Assembly: GCF_002217395.1 (NCBI RefSeq) | Contig: NZ_MUHD01000003.1 | Location: forward strand, 114,060-178,059 | Direction of reading: 5' to 3' | Length of the DNA stretch: 64,000 bases | DNA from: Flavobacterium plurextorum | Lineage (GTDB): Bacteria; Bacteroidota; Bacteroidia; Flavobacteriales; Flavobacteriaceae | Shown: piece by piece, positions 17,625 through 27,691 of the stretch | Layout of the letters: every line of letters begins with the position of its first letter | Numbering within the stretch: position 1 is the stretch's first letter | Translations under genes and position numbers: made by a program | Notes under the pieces: generated by a model | The model's database searches: none | Seen by the model: the letters and a program-made list of their open reading frames with translations, nothing else | Told to the model about the DNA's origin: nothing

Positions 17625-19865
17625 TTATTCCTGAATTACTTTTAATGTTGTTCCGTTTACAAAATCATCGTGATTCATAAAAAAGCTATTTAATGTTTTT
17701 CCGTTTAACTGAATTTCTTTGATTTTTCCATCTGTATTCATTACCCTTTCAATTACAACATTATCTTTTTTATAATACCTTGAATCTAGTTTAATTGTTA
17801 CTTTATCAAACATTGGTGTTGTAATAGTGTAAATTGGATCTCCTGGTGATATTGGATAAATTCCCATCATAGAATAAACCAGCCAAGCTGACATAGTTCC
17901 TGTATCGTCATTTCCAGGTAATCCTTTTGGTTCATTTTTAAAATATTCTCTGACCAATTTCTTAACCATTTCCTGACTCTTCCACTCCTCACCTTTTACA
18001 TAGTTAAACAAATAAGGATATGCGATATCTGGTTCGTTTGCCATATCAAATTGCTTTATGTCAAACACTTTTTGCAATTGTTCCGAAAAAACTTTATCTC
18101 CGCCCATTAATTTAATAAGTCCCCTTATATCATGCGGCACCATAAAAGCATATTGCCACGCGTTACCTTCTATGAAGCCAACATTTTCCTGAAAATTAGC
18201 TCCTGCGTTAGGATCAAAAGGTTCGTACCATTTTCCGTCTGGTGTTCTTGGTCGAAGTAATTTTAAGTCTTTATCATATAACTTTTGGTACGATAATGAT
18301 CGTTTATAAAAACGCTTATAATCTTCTTTTTCTCCTAAAGCTTTTGCCATAAGTGCAATCGCATAATCTGAAACATTATATTCTTCTGTTGTAGAAACTG
18401 ATCCATGATAATTTGTAGACAAATATCCTTTTTGAATGTATTCTTTAAGCCCAGGTCGCAGCGGATTTTCTTCAATTTGATCTGCTCCTTTCAGCATGGC
18501 GTGATATGCTTTGTAAATATCAAAATCCTGAATACCTTTTAAACAAGCATCTGCTATAACAATACTAGCTGGATCTCCAACCATTGTAAATGTTTCTGTC
18601 GAGTTTAATTCCCATTTAGGCAGCCATCCATTTTCATCATACATCTGCAGCATGCTCTTTATCATATCAGATTGCTGTTTTGGATAAACTAATGAAGTTA
18701 ACGGATGCATATTTCGATAGGTATCCCATAACGAAAACACTGTATAACGTGTATCATTGGTTCTTCCAACCTTTGTTCTTTTTATTTTGGGATACTCGCC
18801 ATTAATATCATTTAATGTATTTGGATGAATTAAAGTATGATATAATGCGCTGTAAAAAATAACTTTATCCTGATACGAACCGCCTTCTACCAAAATTTTA
18901 GAAAGTTCTTCGTTCCAATCGTTAAATGTTTCTTTATAAACATCATCAAATGATTTATACGCTGTTTCTTTTTCCAGATTCTCGCGGGCATTTGCAACAC
19001 TTACATAAGAAATTCCAATTTTAACTTCGACTGTTTCAGTTTTGTCAAAATTATACGAAAAATAAGTTCCAATGCTGTCTCCAACAACGGTCTTAACTGT
19101 ATTTTTCATTATTCGGGTTTTACCATTATATCCCATCCATTGCGCTTCGACACCTTTGTATTTTGTTGTATTTTTCCAAACACCAAAATGGTCTGCTGGC
19201 TTAGAAAATTTAGCTACGAAATAAACCGGATAAGCATCTTCAGGACTATTATAACAAAATGATCCAACAGAACGCATTCCTTCAATTTCTGTCGATGAAA
19301 CTACTTTGACCATTGCACCTTCTTCATTTGTCAATCCTAAACCTAGATTCAACAAAATATTAGATTGCCCTTTTGGGAAAGTGAATTTGCTTACTCCCAC
19401 TCTTTTTGAAGCCGTAAATTCCCCCTTAACATTATATTTGTCTAAGTTTACACTATAGTATGCTGTTTTCGCCACTTCTTTAGAATACGTTGAACCGTAT
19501 TTTAAATGATTGGTTTCTACTGCTCCTGTTGTTGGCATTAACATAATAACACCCAAATCTGGACAGCCTACACCACTTAAGTTTACTTGACTAAATCCTG
19601 TTAAAAATGTATTCTCATTTACATAAGGATTCGACAACCATTGACTGTCCTTTTCTAACGGATTTTGAGATCCTGCCACATTAAACGGGCTGATACTAGC
19701 CATTCCTCTTGGCGCAATAGGCCCAGGAAAAGTAGCTCCATAATTGGAAGTTCCAATAAGCGGATTTACAAAATCTGCAGGTTGCTGTGCAAAAGTATTT
19801 ATGCTAAAAAACAGCATACTAAAAAAGCATGCTGCTTGTGTTATTCTCTTTTTTCTTAAAAACAT
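17625..19865 (-). CDS. Secreted GH92 alpha-mannosidase
   Basis: 746 residues from ATG 19865. A TTG eight codons upstream is open but overlaps the preceding gene, and the ATG leads straight into a signal peptide ending at INTFAQ. The N-terminal beta-sandwich opens with FVNPLIGTSNYGATFPGP. The (alpha/alpha)6 domain carries the GH92 signature GNDDTGTMSAW. These are calcium-dependent exo-mannosidases, mostly alpha-1,2/1,3, that trim mannose arms of N-glycans. It begins 4 bp after the GH29 stop, so the two are tightly coupled. Of the usual GNDDxGxMSAW, the variable position is Thr here. Confidence 0.93.
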   Translation of the reverse strand: MFLRKKRITQAACFFSMLFFSINTFAQQPADFVNPLIGTSNYGATFPGPIAPRGMASISPFNVAGSQNPLEKDSQWLSNPYVNENTFLTGFSQVNLSGVGCPDLGVIMLMPTTGAVETNHLKYGSTYSKEVAKTAYYSVNLDKYNVKGEFTASKRVGVSKFTFPKGQSNILLNLGLGLTNEEGAMVKVVSSTEIEGMRSVGSFCYNSPEDAYPVYFVAKFSKPADHFGVWKNTTKYKGVEAQWMGYNGKTRIMKNTVKTVVGDSIGTYFSYNFDKTETVEVKIGISYVSVANARENLEKETAYKSFDDVYKETFNDWNEELSKILVEGGSYQDKVIFYSALYHTLIHPNTLNDINGEYPKIKRTKVGRTNDTRYTVFSLWDTYRNMHPLTSLVYPKQQSDMIKSMLQMYDENGWLPKWELNSTETFTMVGDPASIVIADACLKGIQDFDIYKAYHAMLKGADQIEENPLRPGLKEYIQKGYLSTNYHGSVSTTEEYNVSDYAIALMAKALGEKEDYKRFYKRSLSYQKLYDKDLKLLRPRTPDGKWYEPFDPNAGANFQENVGFIEGNAWQYAFMVPHDIRGLIKLMGGDKVFSEQLQKVFDIKQFDMANEPDIAYPYLFNYVKGEEWKSQEMVKKLVREYFKNEPKGLPGNDDTGTMSAWLVYSMMGIYPISPGDPIYTITTPMFDKVTIKLDSRYYKKDNVVIERVMNTDGKIKEIQLNGKTLNSFFMNHDDFVNGTTLKVIQE

Positions 19866-19869
19866 ATTC

Positions 19870-21354
19870 TTATTTGTTAATCGCTTCAATCTTTAAAGTC
19901 CACGCTTCTTTACACGGTAAATTAGTACTTAAACTTTCTGGAATTGCAACTTTAAATCCGTCCGCTAATTTCGTCCATTTTAATGGTTTATTAAAACCTA
20001 ACATCGAGATTTTTGTACCTTTTTTTGGATTTATAGATTTTACAACAACTTCTGAAGGAATTTTCTGTTCTCCTTCTTTGGCTAAATAAAACAAGAAAAC
20101 GTTTCCGGCTTTATTTTGTGTCATGCAAATATTATCTTCTTTATAAGGTGCGATAGGTTTTGTATCATAAATTGCAGAGCTGTTAACTTTCATCCAGTCT
20201 CCAAAAGAAGCTAACAAATCATAAGCGCCCTGCTGCCATTCTCCTTCTGGACTTGGAGCAACATTCAACAATAAATTCCCGCCTTTTGCAACGACATCAA
20301 TAAGCATATGAATTCCTTGTCTGCCTGTCATATATTTTGCATCAGGCGTGTATGACCATCCGCCGCCAGAAGTAATACAAGATTCCCAAGGATAAGGAAG
20401 TGTTTTTTCAGGAACACGATTTTCAGGTGTTAAGTAGTTTTGATTTTTGCCGTGAACAGCTCTGTCAACCACTATTAAACCAGGCTGTTTCTGACGCGCT
20501 TTTACAACCAATTCATCCATTTTAACATCTTGGCTTACCACTCTATGTTTTATAAATCCGTTTTTAGAAGTGTTTTCTAAAAACTTTGATTTATAATATT
20601 CATTTATACTTTTCTGATCTCCTTTTTCTACCCAGCCGCCATCAAGCCATAAAATATCAACTTTTCCATAATTGGTTAAAATTTCTAAAATTTGATTATG
20701 GGTGAAATCAACATATTTCTGCCATTTTTCAGGATATAACGCTGGATCATAATTTACGTTTCTGTCAAATGGAGGAAAATAAGGATCCCAGTAGTTTTCG
20801 TTGTGCCAGTCCGGCTTAGAGAAATAGGCTCCTGTAGAAATACTTTCATTTCTAAAAGCATTAAAAACCTCTTTCAAAATATCCGCTTTTGGGTTACTGC
20901 TGAAAGCGCATTCTTTATCAGTTACTTTATAATCAGTATATTTAGAATCATACATCGAAAATCCGTCATGATGTTTCGTGGTAAAAACCATGTATTTCAT
21001 TCCCGCTCCTTTTGCTGCTTTTGCCCATTTTACAGGATCAAACTTTGTTGGATTAAAGGTTTTCTTTAAACCTTCGTATTCTTTTACATATTGACTGTAA
21101 TTACCCGGATTGCTTCCTTTTTTACGTTCACACCATCCATAATCTTCAGGACAAATTGACCATGATTCTACAATTCCCCATTGACTATATGTTCCCCAGT
21201 GCATCAACAATCCAAACTTTTTACCTTGCCATTGCTCTAGATTTTTTAAAACTAATGGATCTGTTTCCGGCACGTAACGTTCGTCTTCATAAATAGCCTG
21301 AGAGAACATTTGTACAGAAAATAATACTGCGATTAATACTATTACTTTTTTCAT
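19870..21354 (-). CDS. Secreted alpha-L-fucosidase, GH29 (third sequence type)
   Basis: A 494-residue protein with a signal peptide ending near MFSQ (residue 19). It has FTTKHHDGFSMYDSKYTD (124-141) and KVDILWLDGGW, with D238 as expected nucleophile. It resembles the 478/481-residue pair in layout but is clearly more distant, with an extra cysteine-containing loop (DYGWCERKKGSNPG, about 71-84). Its coupling to the GH92 gene suggests core-fucose or antenna-fucose removal alongside mannose trimming, an inference from context. Confidence 0.92.
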   Translation of the reverse strand: MKKVIVLIAVLFSVQMFSQAIYEDERYVPETDPLVLKNLEQWQGKKFGLLMHWGTYSQWGIVESWSICPEDYGWCERKKGSNPGNYSQYVKEYEGLKKTFNPTKFDPVKWAKAAKGAGMKYMVFTTKHHDGFSMYDSKYTDYKVTDKECAFSSNPKADILKEVFNAFRNESISTGAYFSKPDWHNENYWDPYFPPFDRNVNYDPALYPEKWQKYVDFTHNQILEILTNYGKVDILWLDGGWVEKGDQKSINEYYKSKFLENTSKNGFIKHRVVSQDVKMDELVVKARQKQPGLIVVDRAVHGKNQNYLTPENRVPEKTLPYPWESCITSGGGWSYTPDAKYMTGRQGIHMLIDVVAKGGNLLLNVAPSPEGEWQQGAYDLLASFGDWMKVNSSAIYDTKPIAPYKEDNICMTQNKAGNVFLFYLAKEGEQKIPSEVVVKSINPKKGTKISMLGFNKPLKWTKLADGFKVAIPESLSTNLPCKEAWTLKIEAINK

Positions 21355-21446
21355 CTTTGGTTTGTTTTTTTTTGGTTTGGTTTTACTGCAAAAATTTGAA
21401 CTTAGATTGCAAGGAACTTTAGTTTTACACTAAATAACCACGATCA

Positions 21447-21550
21447 TTGTCATTTCGACGAAGGAGAAATCTTAGAAAGAAACTCCACAATCAAAAGCGA
21501 CAATCTTTGTAGAGCTACTCGCGAAGATTTCTCCTTCGTCGAAATGACAA
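21447..21550. repeat. Perfect 27-bp inverted repeat (type C)
   Basis: TTGTCATTTCGACGAAGGAG... (21447-21473) is matched exactly by its reverse complement at 21524-21550, around a 50-bp interior. It is between the GH20 and GH29 genes, where a transcript would form a very strong hairpin. A degraded relative lies at 27417-27519. The interior has no gene. Confidence 0.85.
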
Positions 21551-21639
21551 AAATGCGCAAACTAACTTCAATCTTAAGCTTTTATCAAAGTTCCTTACAT
21601 CTTTGGTTTAAAACTTTGACATAGTTTATTTCTTATTAT

Positions 21640-23961
21640 TTAATTCACTAGAATTTCATCAACAAACAACCAAGAACTTTCGCCTCTTGGACTTTTCTTT
21701 AAATTTGACGCAATTATTTTTATGAATCGAACATTGGTTTTTTCAAAATTGATTTTAAAATCTTTTAACTCTGAAGTAGGATTAGAGGCATAAGGACGCG
21801 ATACTTTACCTGCTTCTTTGTATTTGATGCCATCGTTTGAAACTAAAACTTTTACTTGTACTGGAAAAAAGATACCTGCACCTTGACTTTCTAAAGTTCC
21901 AATAATCACTTCTTGTACACTTTCCTGCTTCTCTAGATCAATAACAAGTTCCATGTCGTTAACAAGCCAAGCCTGCCATTGTCCATCATGAAAATTCTTA
22001 GATCCGCGAATTGTATTTACCATTGTAAAAGGACCGTCACCTTTATAACTGTTGTTAAATGGTGTTAAGTAATTGACTTTATGCGCTACTGCTTTGTGGA
22101 ATACAATAGTGTCTATAAAGGTTTTTCCAACCGGTTTGTCATTCTGAAATAAAGAAGCTTTTAAAACTGTTGTTTGATTAAACTGAATTGGATTTGTATA
22201 TTTCAGAGCGTTTATATCCAACGTTTTATTACCTAATACATATCGAATATCTGGATTTGGAAATTCATTTTTTAAAGTCACATTAATTTGTTTCTTCACT
22301 ATATCTGCACTTGAAACTGCTGTAACTAAATAAGCACTTTTTGCATAATTGATTCCCAAATAATCGTATCGTTTTAATAACGGTGCTAGTCTGGTTGTAA
22401 AGTCATTCCAATTACGACTTTCTTTAGAACTCCATAAAACTTCGGATAAAGCAGCTAATCTTGGAAAAATCATATACTCCGAGTCTTTTGGTGCCGAAAG
22501 GAATTCGGCCCATAAATTAGCTTGCCCGCCCAAAACATGTGCCGCTTCTTGCGGTGTCATTCCAGATACAACAGGATCAAACTCGTAAACTTTATTTAAA
22601 GGATTGTAAGCATCAAAAGCTAATGGTTCTTCATTTTGAGGACCTTGGTAGAAATTAAAATAACAAGGAGATTCTGGAGTCATAATAACATCATGACCTT
22701 GCTGTGCTGCTTCTGTTCCTCCTTTAGTTCCTCTCCAGCTCATTACTGTAGCTTCTGGAGCTAATCCGCCTTCTAAAATTTCATCCCAGCCAATAAGTTT
22801 TTTGCCTTTAGAATTGATGTATTTCTCCATTCTTTTTACAAAATAACTTTGCAGTTCATGAACATTTTTTAAGCCGTGTTCTTTCATTCTTTTTTGGCAA
22901 TGCGGACATTTTTCCCAATTTGTTTTTGTTGCCTCATCACCGCCGATATGAATATATTTTGAAGGGAATATTGTAATTACTTCATCAATTACGTTCTGAA
23001 GAAACTCAAATGTAGATTCTTTTCCTGCACAGTAAATATCCGTTATAGGCCATAATCCACCAGACGGCACTCCAATACGCTGATCAAAACAAGCCAATTC
23101 TGGGTACGCAGCAATTGCACTGCTTACGTGTGCCGGCATTTCGATTTCTGGAACAACTTCTACATTTTTTGCAGCAGCATATTTTACGATTTCTTTTAAT
23201 TCTTCTTGTGTTAAAAATCCGCCGTAAGTACCTTTTTGGTCAGGGTTTGTAAGCAATCTTGCATTCCATGCTAAATTTTCCTGATCGACTCTCCACGAAC
23301 CAACTTCTGTTAGTTTTGGGTATTTTTTAATTTCAATTCTCCAGCCTTGATCGTCTACTAAATGCAAATGTAAAACGTTCATTTTGTGCATTGCCAAACG
23401 ATCGATTGTTGCCAGAATATAATTTTTATCAAAGAAATGACGTGATAAATCCAACATTAATCCTCTCCATTGAAAACGAGGTTCGTCAGTAATCGTTACA
23501 TTCGGAATTTCCCATTTTACAAGAGTTACAGCATTTTTACTTTCGATTGCAGTTGGAAGTAATTGTCTAATCGTTTCTAATCCGTAGATAAAACCTGCGT
23601 TACCTTTTGCTGTAACAGTAATTGTATTGTTATTGATTTCTAATTTATAGGCTTCGTTATGAAGGTTTGAATCAACTTTAAACTGTATGTAATTGTTCTT
23701 TGGTGCTTTTGTTCCAATAATTGGGCGCCAGCCAGCTGCAGCTCCAAATTTGTTTATTAAAGCGTTTGAAATGTCTTTTTGAAAATCTGTTGCAGCAACA
23801 AATACGGTATTCTTAGAAAACTCAAATGATCCTGATTGTAAAACCAGCTGATTAGGTTTTGGAATGATTTGAATGTCTTTTTCTGTAAAAACTTTTTGAC
23901 TGTAACCCGAACTTAAAACGGCTAAAAATAGTAAGGTGAATAAGGGTTTTAATGTTCTCAT
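21640..23961 (-). CDS. Secreted GH20 beta-N-acetylhexosaminidase
   Basis: A 773-residue protein with a signal peptide ending at SGYSQ. It has a GH20b N-terminal domain (about 28-160), then the GH20 TIM barrel (about 163-515) with HIGGDEATKTNW, where D342-E343 is the substrate-assisted catalytic pair. LDLSRHFF and HLHLVDDQGWR are further family motifs. The C-terminal part (about 610-773) contains an F5/8 type C-like carbohydrate-binding domain. It removes terminal beta-GlcNAc or GalNAc, here presumably from N-glycan antennae after galactose removal. Confidence 0.95.
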   Translation of the reverse strand: MRTLKPLFTLLFLAVLSSGYSQKVFTEKDIQIIPKPNQLVLQSGSFEFSKNTVFVAATDFQKDISNALINKFGAAAGWRPIIGTKAPKNNYIQFKVDSNLHNEAYKLEINNNTITVTAKGNAGFIYGLETIRQLLPTAIESKNAVTLVKWEIPNVTITDEPRFQWRGLMLDLSRHFFDKNYILATIDRLAMHKMNVLHLHLVDDQGWRIEIKKYPKLTEVGSWRVDQENLAWNARLLTNPDQKGTYGGFLTQEELKEIVKYAAAKNVEVVPEIEMPAHVSSAIAAYPELACFDQRIGVPSGGLWPITDIYCAGKESTFEFLQNVIDEVITIFPSKYIHIGGDEATKTNWEKCPHCQKRMKEHGLKNVHELQSYFVKRMEKYINSKGKKLIGWDEILEGGLAPEATVMSWRGTKGGTEAAQQGHDVIMTPESPCYFNFYQGPQNEEPLAFDAYNPLNKVYEFDPVVSGMTPQEAAHVLGGQANLWAEFLSAPKDSEYMIFPRLAALSEVLWSSKESRNWNDFTTRLAPLLKRYDYLGINYAKSAYLVTAVSSADIVKKQINVTLKNEFPNPDIRYVLGNKTLDINALKYTNPIQFNQTTVLKASLFQNDKPVGKTFIDTIVFHKAVAHKVNYLTPFNNSYKGDGPFTMVNTIRGSKNFHDGQWQAWLVNDMELVIDLEKQESVQEVIIGTLESQGAGIFFPVQVKVLVSNDGIKYKEAGKVSRPYASNPTSELKDFKINFEKTNVRFIKIIASNLKKSPRGESSWLFVDEILVN

Positions 23962-24216
23962 AATTATTATTTTAATTAGGATATGATTTTAAACTGGTAT
24001 ATTTTTTTATCCTTCAAAAGATACTCTTTTTTAGAAAACGTTATACATTTTTCTGTGTCATTGCAGCATTCTTAAAAAACATAATAGGAAGCATTTATGG
24101 GCTCCCTATTATATTCCTTTATTTTATAATTCTGTCAAAACGTTTGGTATACGCTCGCAGCTATTATTGAAGTAATTTGTAATGATACTATGCTTTTGTT
24201 CTAAATAAAGTTTTGA

Positions 24217-25296
24217 TTATTTTAAACTTGCTTTTGTTTCTTTAATTGTTTTAAAGTTACTTTCAGACAAAGCATTTCCATCAAAGAAAGAAACTCCTAC
24301 TGCTCCATTTTCTTTTGCATATAAAATAGCTTCTTTCAGTTCTTTATCTGTCTTTAAGCCTGGAACATAAATTCCTGTGTTGATTTTTGTTTTTTTATCT
24401 TTTAAGTCCGCAACACCTTGTTTTGTAGCATAACCAACCCAGTCAATTTCTTCATCATAAAAACTGTTGTAAATCATTGGATACACTTGATCGATATTCC
24501 ATTTGTCCCAACGCTGGCGTACCATATGATCTGCCATTTCTGGATAAGGAAATACTGCTGCCGTAAGGTTTTTGTTGTGTTTATGCACAATATCATAAGC
24601 ATCATTAACCACAGCTTGAATAGCATTTAATCTAAAGTTTTTCCACTCCATATCGATTGAAGTGTTGTGGCTTTCTTTCGGGTTTTTATGGTGAATTTTT
24701 TCGAATGCTTTTACACATTCATCACAGTAACAAAAGTCAAATTGAGGTAATTCTACATCTTGAACTAAGTTATATTTTGGCAATAAACTAATTGGTAAAA
24801 AGATGTCTGGAAAACGAATATAATCTAAGTGAACACTTTCGATTCCGTCAACTTTTGCTAATTCTTCAACTAATTTTAAAACGTGCTCTCTAGATTCTTT
24901 TCTAGTTGGGCATAACCATTGGTAATAATCTACATAAGGGCGTGTATCAAAGCAGGATTTACCTTCTTTGCTTACTTGATACCATTCTGGATGCTGCAAT
25001 GCAATTGAGTCTCCAGGTCTGTTCATTGCCATAATCCAAGCATGTACTTTTAAACCTTCTTTTGTAGCTAAAGGCACTAAGCGGCTTAAAAGCTTTGGAT
25101 CTGTCGAAGTGTTTATCAGTACTTCATCAATTCCTCCATCTTTGTATTTTTTAAACTCTTTAGTATAATCTGCATCCGATTTTTTGGCATCGGCTGTAGT
25201 CCATACTCCAAATTTAAAAGTGGTTTGTTCTTCTTTTTTAGTACATGAAAAAATACTAAATGCTAATAAAAAAAGTAATAGTTTTGGTAGTTTCAT
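24217..25296 (-). CDS. Putative glycoside hydrolase-like lipoprotein (GHL10/COG1649-like)
   Basis: 359 residues with a lipoprotein signal whose lipobox cysteine is C18 (SIFSC). The TIM-barrel-like body has the GHL10-type segment VHLDYIRFPD and a paired-cysteine CYCDECVKAF just after, both typical of the COG1649/GHL10 group. Members are predicted hydrolases, few with known substrate. It is 6 bp from the CBM9-like gene and thus in an operon with it and GH130. Probable outer-membrane-anchored activity on an oligosaccharide is an inference. Confidence 0.65.
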   Translation of the reverse strand: MKLPKLLLFLLAFSIFSCTKKEEQTTFKFGVWTTADAKKSDADYTKEFKKYKDGGIDEVLINTSTDPKLLSRLVPLATKEGLKVHAWIMAMNRPGDSIALQHPEWYQVSKEGKSCFDTRPYVDYYQWLCPTRKESREHVLKLVEELAKVDGIESVHLDYIRFPDIFLPISLLPKYNLVQDVELPQFDFCYCDECVKAFEKIHHKNPKESHNTSIDMEWKNFRLNAIQAVVNDAYDIVHKHNKNLTAAVFPYPEMADHMVRQRWDKWNIDQVYPMIYNSFYDEEIDWVGYATKQGVADLKDKKTKINTGIYVPGLKTDKELKEAILYAKENGAVGVSFFDGNALSESNFKTIKETKASLK

Positions 25297-25302
25297 AGTG
25301 GT

Positions 25303-26370
25303 TTATTTTGTGATTATTTTTCCATCCTGCCTTATTACAAATGTTGTATTGGTGAATGGACTTTTTACTAAAATATTATATCCTGATGAGTGATTTTCTA
25401 TTGTTGGTTTTAAAATTTTGCCATCAACACTAATGCTTTTTGTGGTAAGATCTGCGATAGACTTTGCCCAAGTTTTATGTTTTTCAAAATATCCTTTTTG
25501 AGCACGGTATAAAGAATACAATTCCCATCTTACTTTTTCGTCTTGCGGAATTGTAAAGCTATCTTTTCCTTCTTTAGAGGAGAAATAAACATAACCCCAT
25601 TTTTCTGGCTCATGCATGTTGATTACACCCATTGGCGACCAAACCCAGTTGTACTCAGGCAAAAATTTTCCTTCGGCATCTTTCTTTCGCTCATAAGTTC
25701 CATTTTTAACACTGTGCTGCCAGTTGACTCTCGAAAAATTGACTCTCCAAAATTTATCTACTGGAACGTTTTGATCAAAGAATGTGGTTTTGTAAGCTGC
25801 CCACGGAATGGCCATTTCTAAAACCCAGCCTTCATCTGTATCATTTGGATTATTAAGTGTTCCGTTAACTTTTACTGCGGACTTTAAACCTGGAATATTC
25901 CAATCGTTTGCCACGACAATATCGCTTTCTCTATAAGGTTTTGTCAGGAACAAATCCCAAGCTGTATTTAAAGCGTTTATTTCTAATTCGTAATAGTTAA
26001 AAGTATCACTGTCTGGATCAACAAAAACTTCAAAATCATTGTTGTAAAAAATAATGGTATCGCGTTGTTTTAAATTTGCCCAAACGTGCGGTTCTTCCAT
26101 TTTTGCTAATATATAGAAATTGGTTTCATCCCAAAGCATTTTTACTTTGGTTGCATACTTTGGTTTAACACCATTTTCAATATCTTCAAAAAGATCTGTC
26201 CAATCTGCTTTACTCCACGAAGCATCAGATTCGTCTCCGTCAATTACGATTGGTTTGGTTGTTTTTGCCGCAACATACGTTTTAGGAATAACTGGTTTCT
26301 TTGACTGCGAATACGCAGTTATCGAAATCAAGCCTAAAGCAACAGCAAGCCATTTAAGTTTTAAAACCAT
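25303..26370 (-). CDS. Secreted CBM9-like carbohydrate-binding protein
   Basis: 355 residues with a signal peptide ending near TAYSQ (residue 22) and no lipobox. The body matches the carbohydrate-family-9-like fold, seen in the opening KPIVIDGDESDASWSKADW, FEVFVDPDSDTFNYYELEINALNT and WRVNFSRVNWQ. Such single-domain proteins recur in Bacteroidota glycan loci and are presumed to bind sugars, with no catalytic motif. Here it sits 7 bp after GH130 and 6 bp before the GHL10-like lipoprotein. Confidence 0.78.
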   Translation of the reverse strand: MVLKLKWLAVALGLISITAYSQSKKPVIPKTYVAAKTTKPIVIDGDESDASWSKADWTDLFEDIENGVKPKYATKVKMLWDETNFYILAKMEEPHVWANLKQRDTIIFYNNDFEVFVDPDSDTFNYYELEINALNTAWDLFLTKPYRESDIVVANDWNIPGLKSAVKVNGTLNNPNDTDEGWVLEMAIPWAAYKTTFFDQNVPVDKFWRVNFSRVNWQHSVKNGTYERKKDAEGKFLPEYNWVWSPMGVINMHEPEKWGYVYFSSKEGKDSFTIPQDEKVRWELYSLYRAQKGYFEKHKTWAKSIADLTTKSISVDGKILKPTIENHSSGYNILVKSPFTNTTFVIRQDGKIITK

Positions 26371-26377
26371 CTCTTTT

Positions 26378-27343
26378 TTATAAACTGTTATCTTTTGTAA
26401 ACTGAACTACTTCACTTAATTTACCAAATGCAATTGCAACTACTGTATCAGCTGCACCGTAATAAACGGCTAATTTATCTTCTTCTGTGTCATGCAAAGC
26501 TGCACATGGGAAAACTACGTTTGGTACATCTCCAACCATTTCATAAAGTTCTGCAGGTCCTAATAAATAAGGTTGTGTTCTGTATTTAACTTTGTCTGGA
26601 GAATCAACATCTAAAAGTGCTGAACCCATTGCATAACGGAAACCGTTGCAAGTATTAATAACTCCGTGGTAGATCATCAGCCAGCCTTCGTTCGTAAGAA
26701 TTGGAATTGGTCCTGCTCCAATTTTGGTACACTGCCAAGCACTATCTTCAAAAGGAGTTGGTTTCATTACCAAACGGTGTTCTCCCCAGTATTTCATATC
26801 CGGACTGTAACTAATCCAAATATCTCCAAAAGGTGTATGTCCGTTATCACTTGGACGGCTTAACATAGCATATTTTCCGTTAATTTTTTGCGGGAACAAA
26901 ACACCATTTCTATTGAATGGTAAATAAGCATTTTCGCATTGAAAAAACTCTTTAAAATCAAATGTATATCCAATACCAATCGTTGGTCCGTTGTAACCAT
27001 TACACCAAGTAATCCAGTAACGATCTTCGATAAAAACAACACGTGGATCATATTTATAAGCAGATTCGATCATATCTGTATTACCTGCTTTCATTTCGAT
27101 TGGTTCGTGATTAATTTCCCAGTCGATTCCGTTTTTACTAAAACCGGCAAAAATGTTCATTTGAACTGCTTTATTATCACATCGGAAAACTCCCGCAAAC
27201 CCATCTTCAAAAGGAACAACAGCACTATTAAAAATACTGTTTGATGATGGAATAGCATATCTTTCAATAATTGGATTTTCAGTGTATCTCCACATTACAT
27301 CATTACTGTTTTCAGGTCTGTCTTGCCAAGGAATAGTGCTCAT
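26378..27343 (-). CDS. GH130 phosphorylase, probable beta-1,4-mannosyl-GlcNAc phosphorylase
   Basis: A 321-residue cytosolic protein without signal peptide, a five-bladed propeller by family. YDPRV (98-102) carries the expected catalytic Asp (D99). YHGV and the final [21 protein letters not shown] are conserved GH130 segments. The family phosphorolyses beta-mannosides. Those tied to N-glycan loci act on Man-beta-1,4-GlcNAc, giving Man-1-P and GlcNAc. The surrounding GH92 and GH20 genes support that, although other GH130 members use mannobiose or mannosyl-glucose. Confidence 0.88.
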   Translation of the reverse strand: MSTIPWQDRPENSNDVMWRYTENPIIERYAIPSSNSIFNSAVVPFEDGFAGVFRCDNKAVQMNIFAGFSKNGIDWEINHEPIEMKAGNTDMIESAYKYDPRVVFIEDRYWITWCNGYNGPTIGIGYTFDFKEFFQCENAYLPFNRNGVLFPQKINGKYAMLSRPSDNGHTPFGDIWISYSPDMKYWGEHRLVMKPTPFEDSAWQCTKIGAGPIPILTNEGWLMIYHGVINTCNGFRYAMGSALLDVDSPDKVKYRTQPYLLGPAELYEMVGDVPNVVFPCAALHDTEEDKLAVYYGAADTVVAIAFGKLSEVVQFTKDNSL

Positions 27344-27416
27344 TTTTATATTTTTTGTTTATTGTTTTTTTCTGTTGTTTGTTGTAAAGACTTGGTTCTT
27401 CTTGTTACGCTCAATT

Positions 27417-27519
27417 TTGTCCCTTCGACTGAAAGAGAAAATCACAATAGAAGCTCCGTTATCAAAATCGTCAATCTTTGTTAATTCCCGAGTGTGATTC
27501 CTCGTTCCACGGAATGACA
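27417..27519. repeat. Degenerate type C inverted repeat
   Basis: TGTCCCTTCGACTGAAAGAG... at the left and GTGTGATTCCTCGTTCCACG... at the right mirror the 21.45-kb repeat imperfectly, around a similar-sized interior. The sequence lies in the 348-bp gap between GH130 and the symporter, next to palindrome copy 6. Confidence 0.55.
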
Positions 27520-27546
27520 AACTGCGGCGCAAAGTTTTCTATTTTT

Positions 27547-27681
27547 AAACACATAGAAACATAGTTTTTAAAATTTAAAAAGTGGTTTTGGTTAGTTCAA
27601 AAGATGCAGCTATATGTGTGGAACCTTATCTTTTGTAATTTTTCTTTTCTAATCGTAAAAATCTATGTTTCTATTGTGTTT
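27547..27681. repeat. Family A palindromic intergenic repeat, copy 6
   Basis: AAACACATAGAAACATAG at the left and CTATGTTTCTATTGTGTTT at the right, with one inserted base in the right end. The interior has diverged. It is in the gap between the symporter and GH130. Together with the type C remnant it fills nearly all of that gap. Confidence 0.7.
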
Positions 27682-27691
27682 ACTATTTTTC

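Noticed and set aside
19866..19889. Upstream TTG start for GH92 overlapping GH29
   Set aside because: The ATG at 19865 directly precedes a good signal peptide and stands 4 bp after the GH29 stop.
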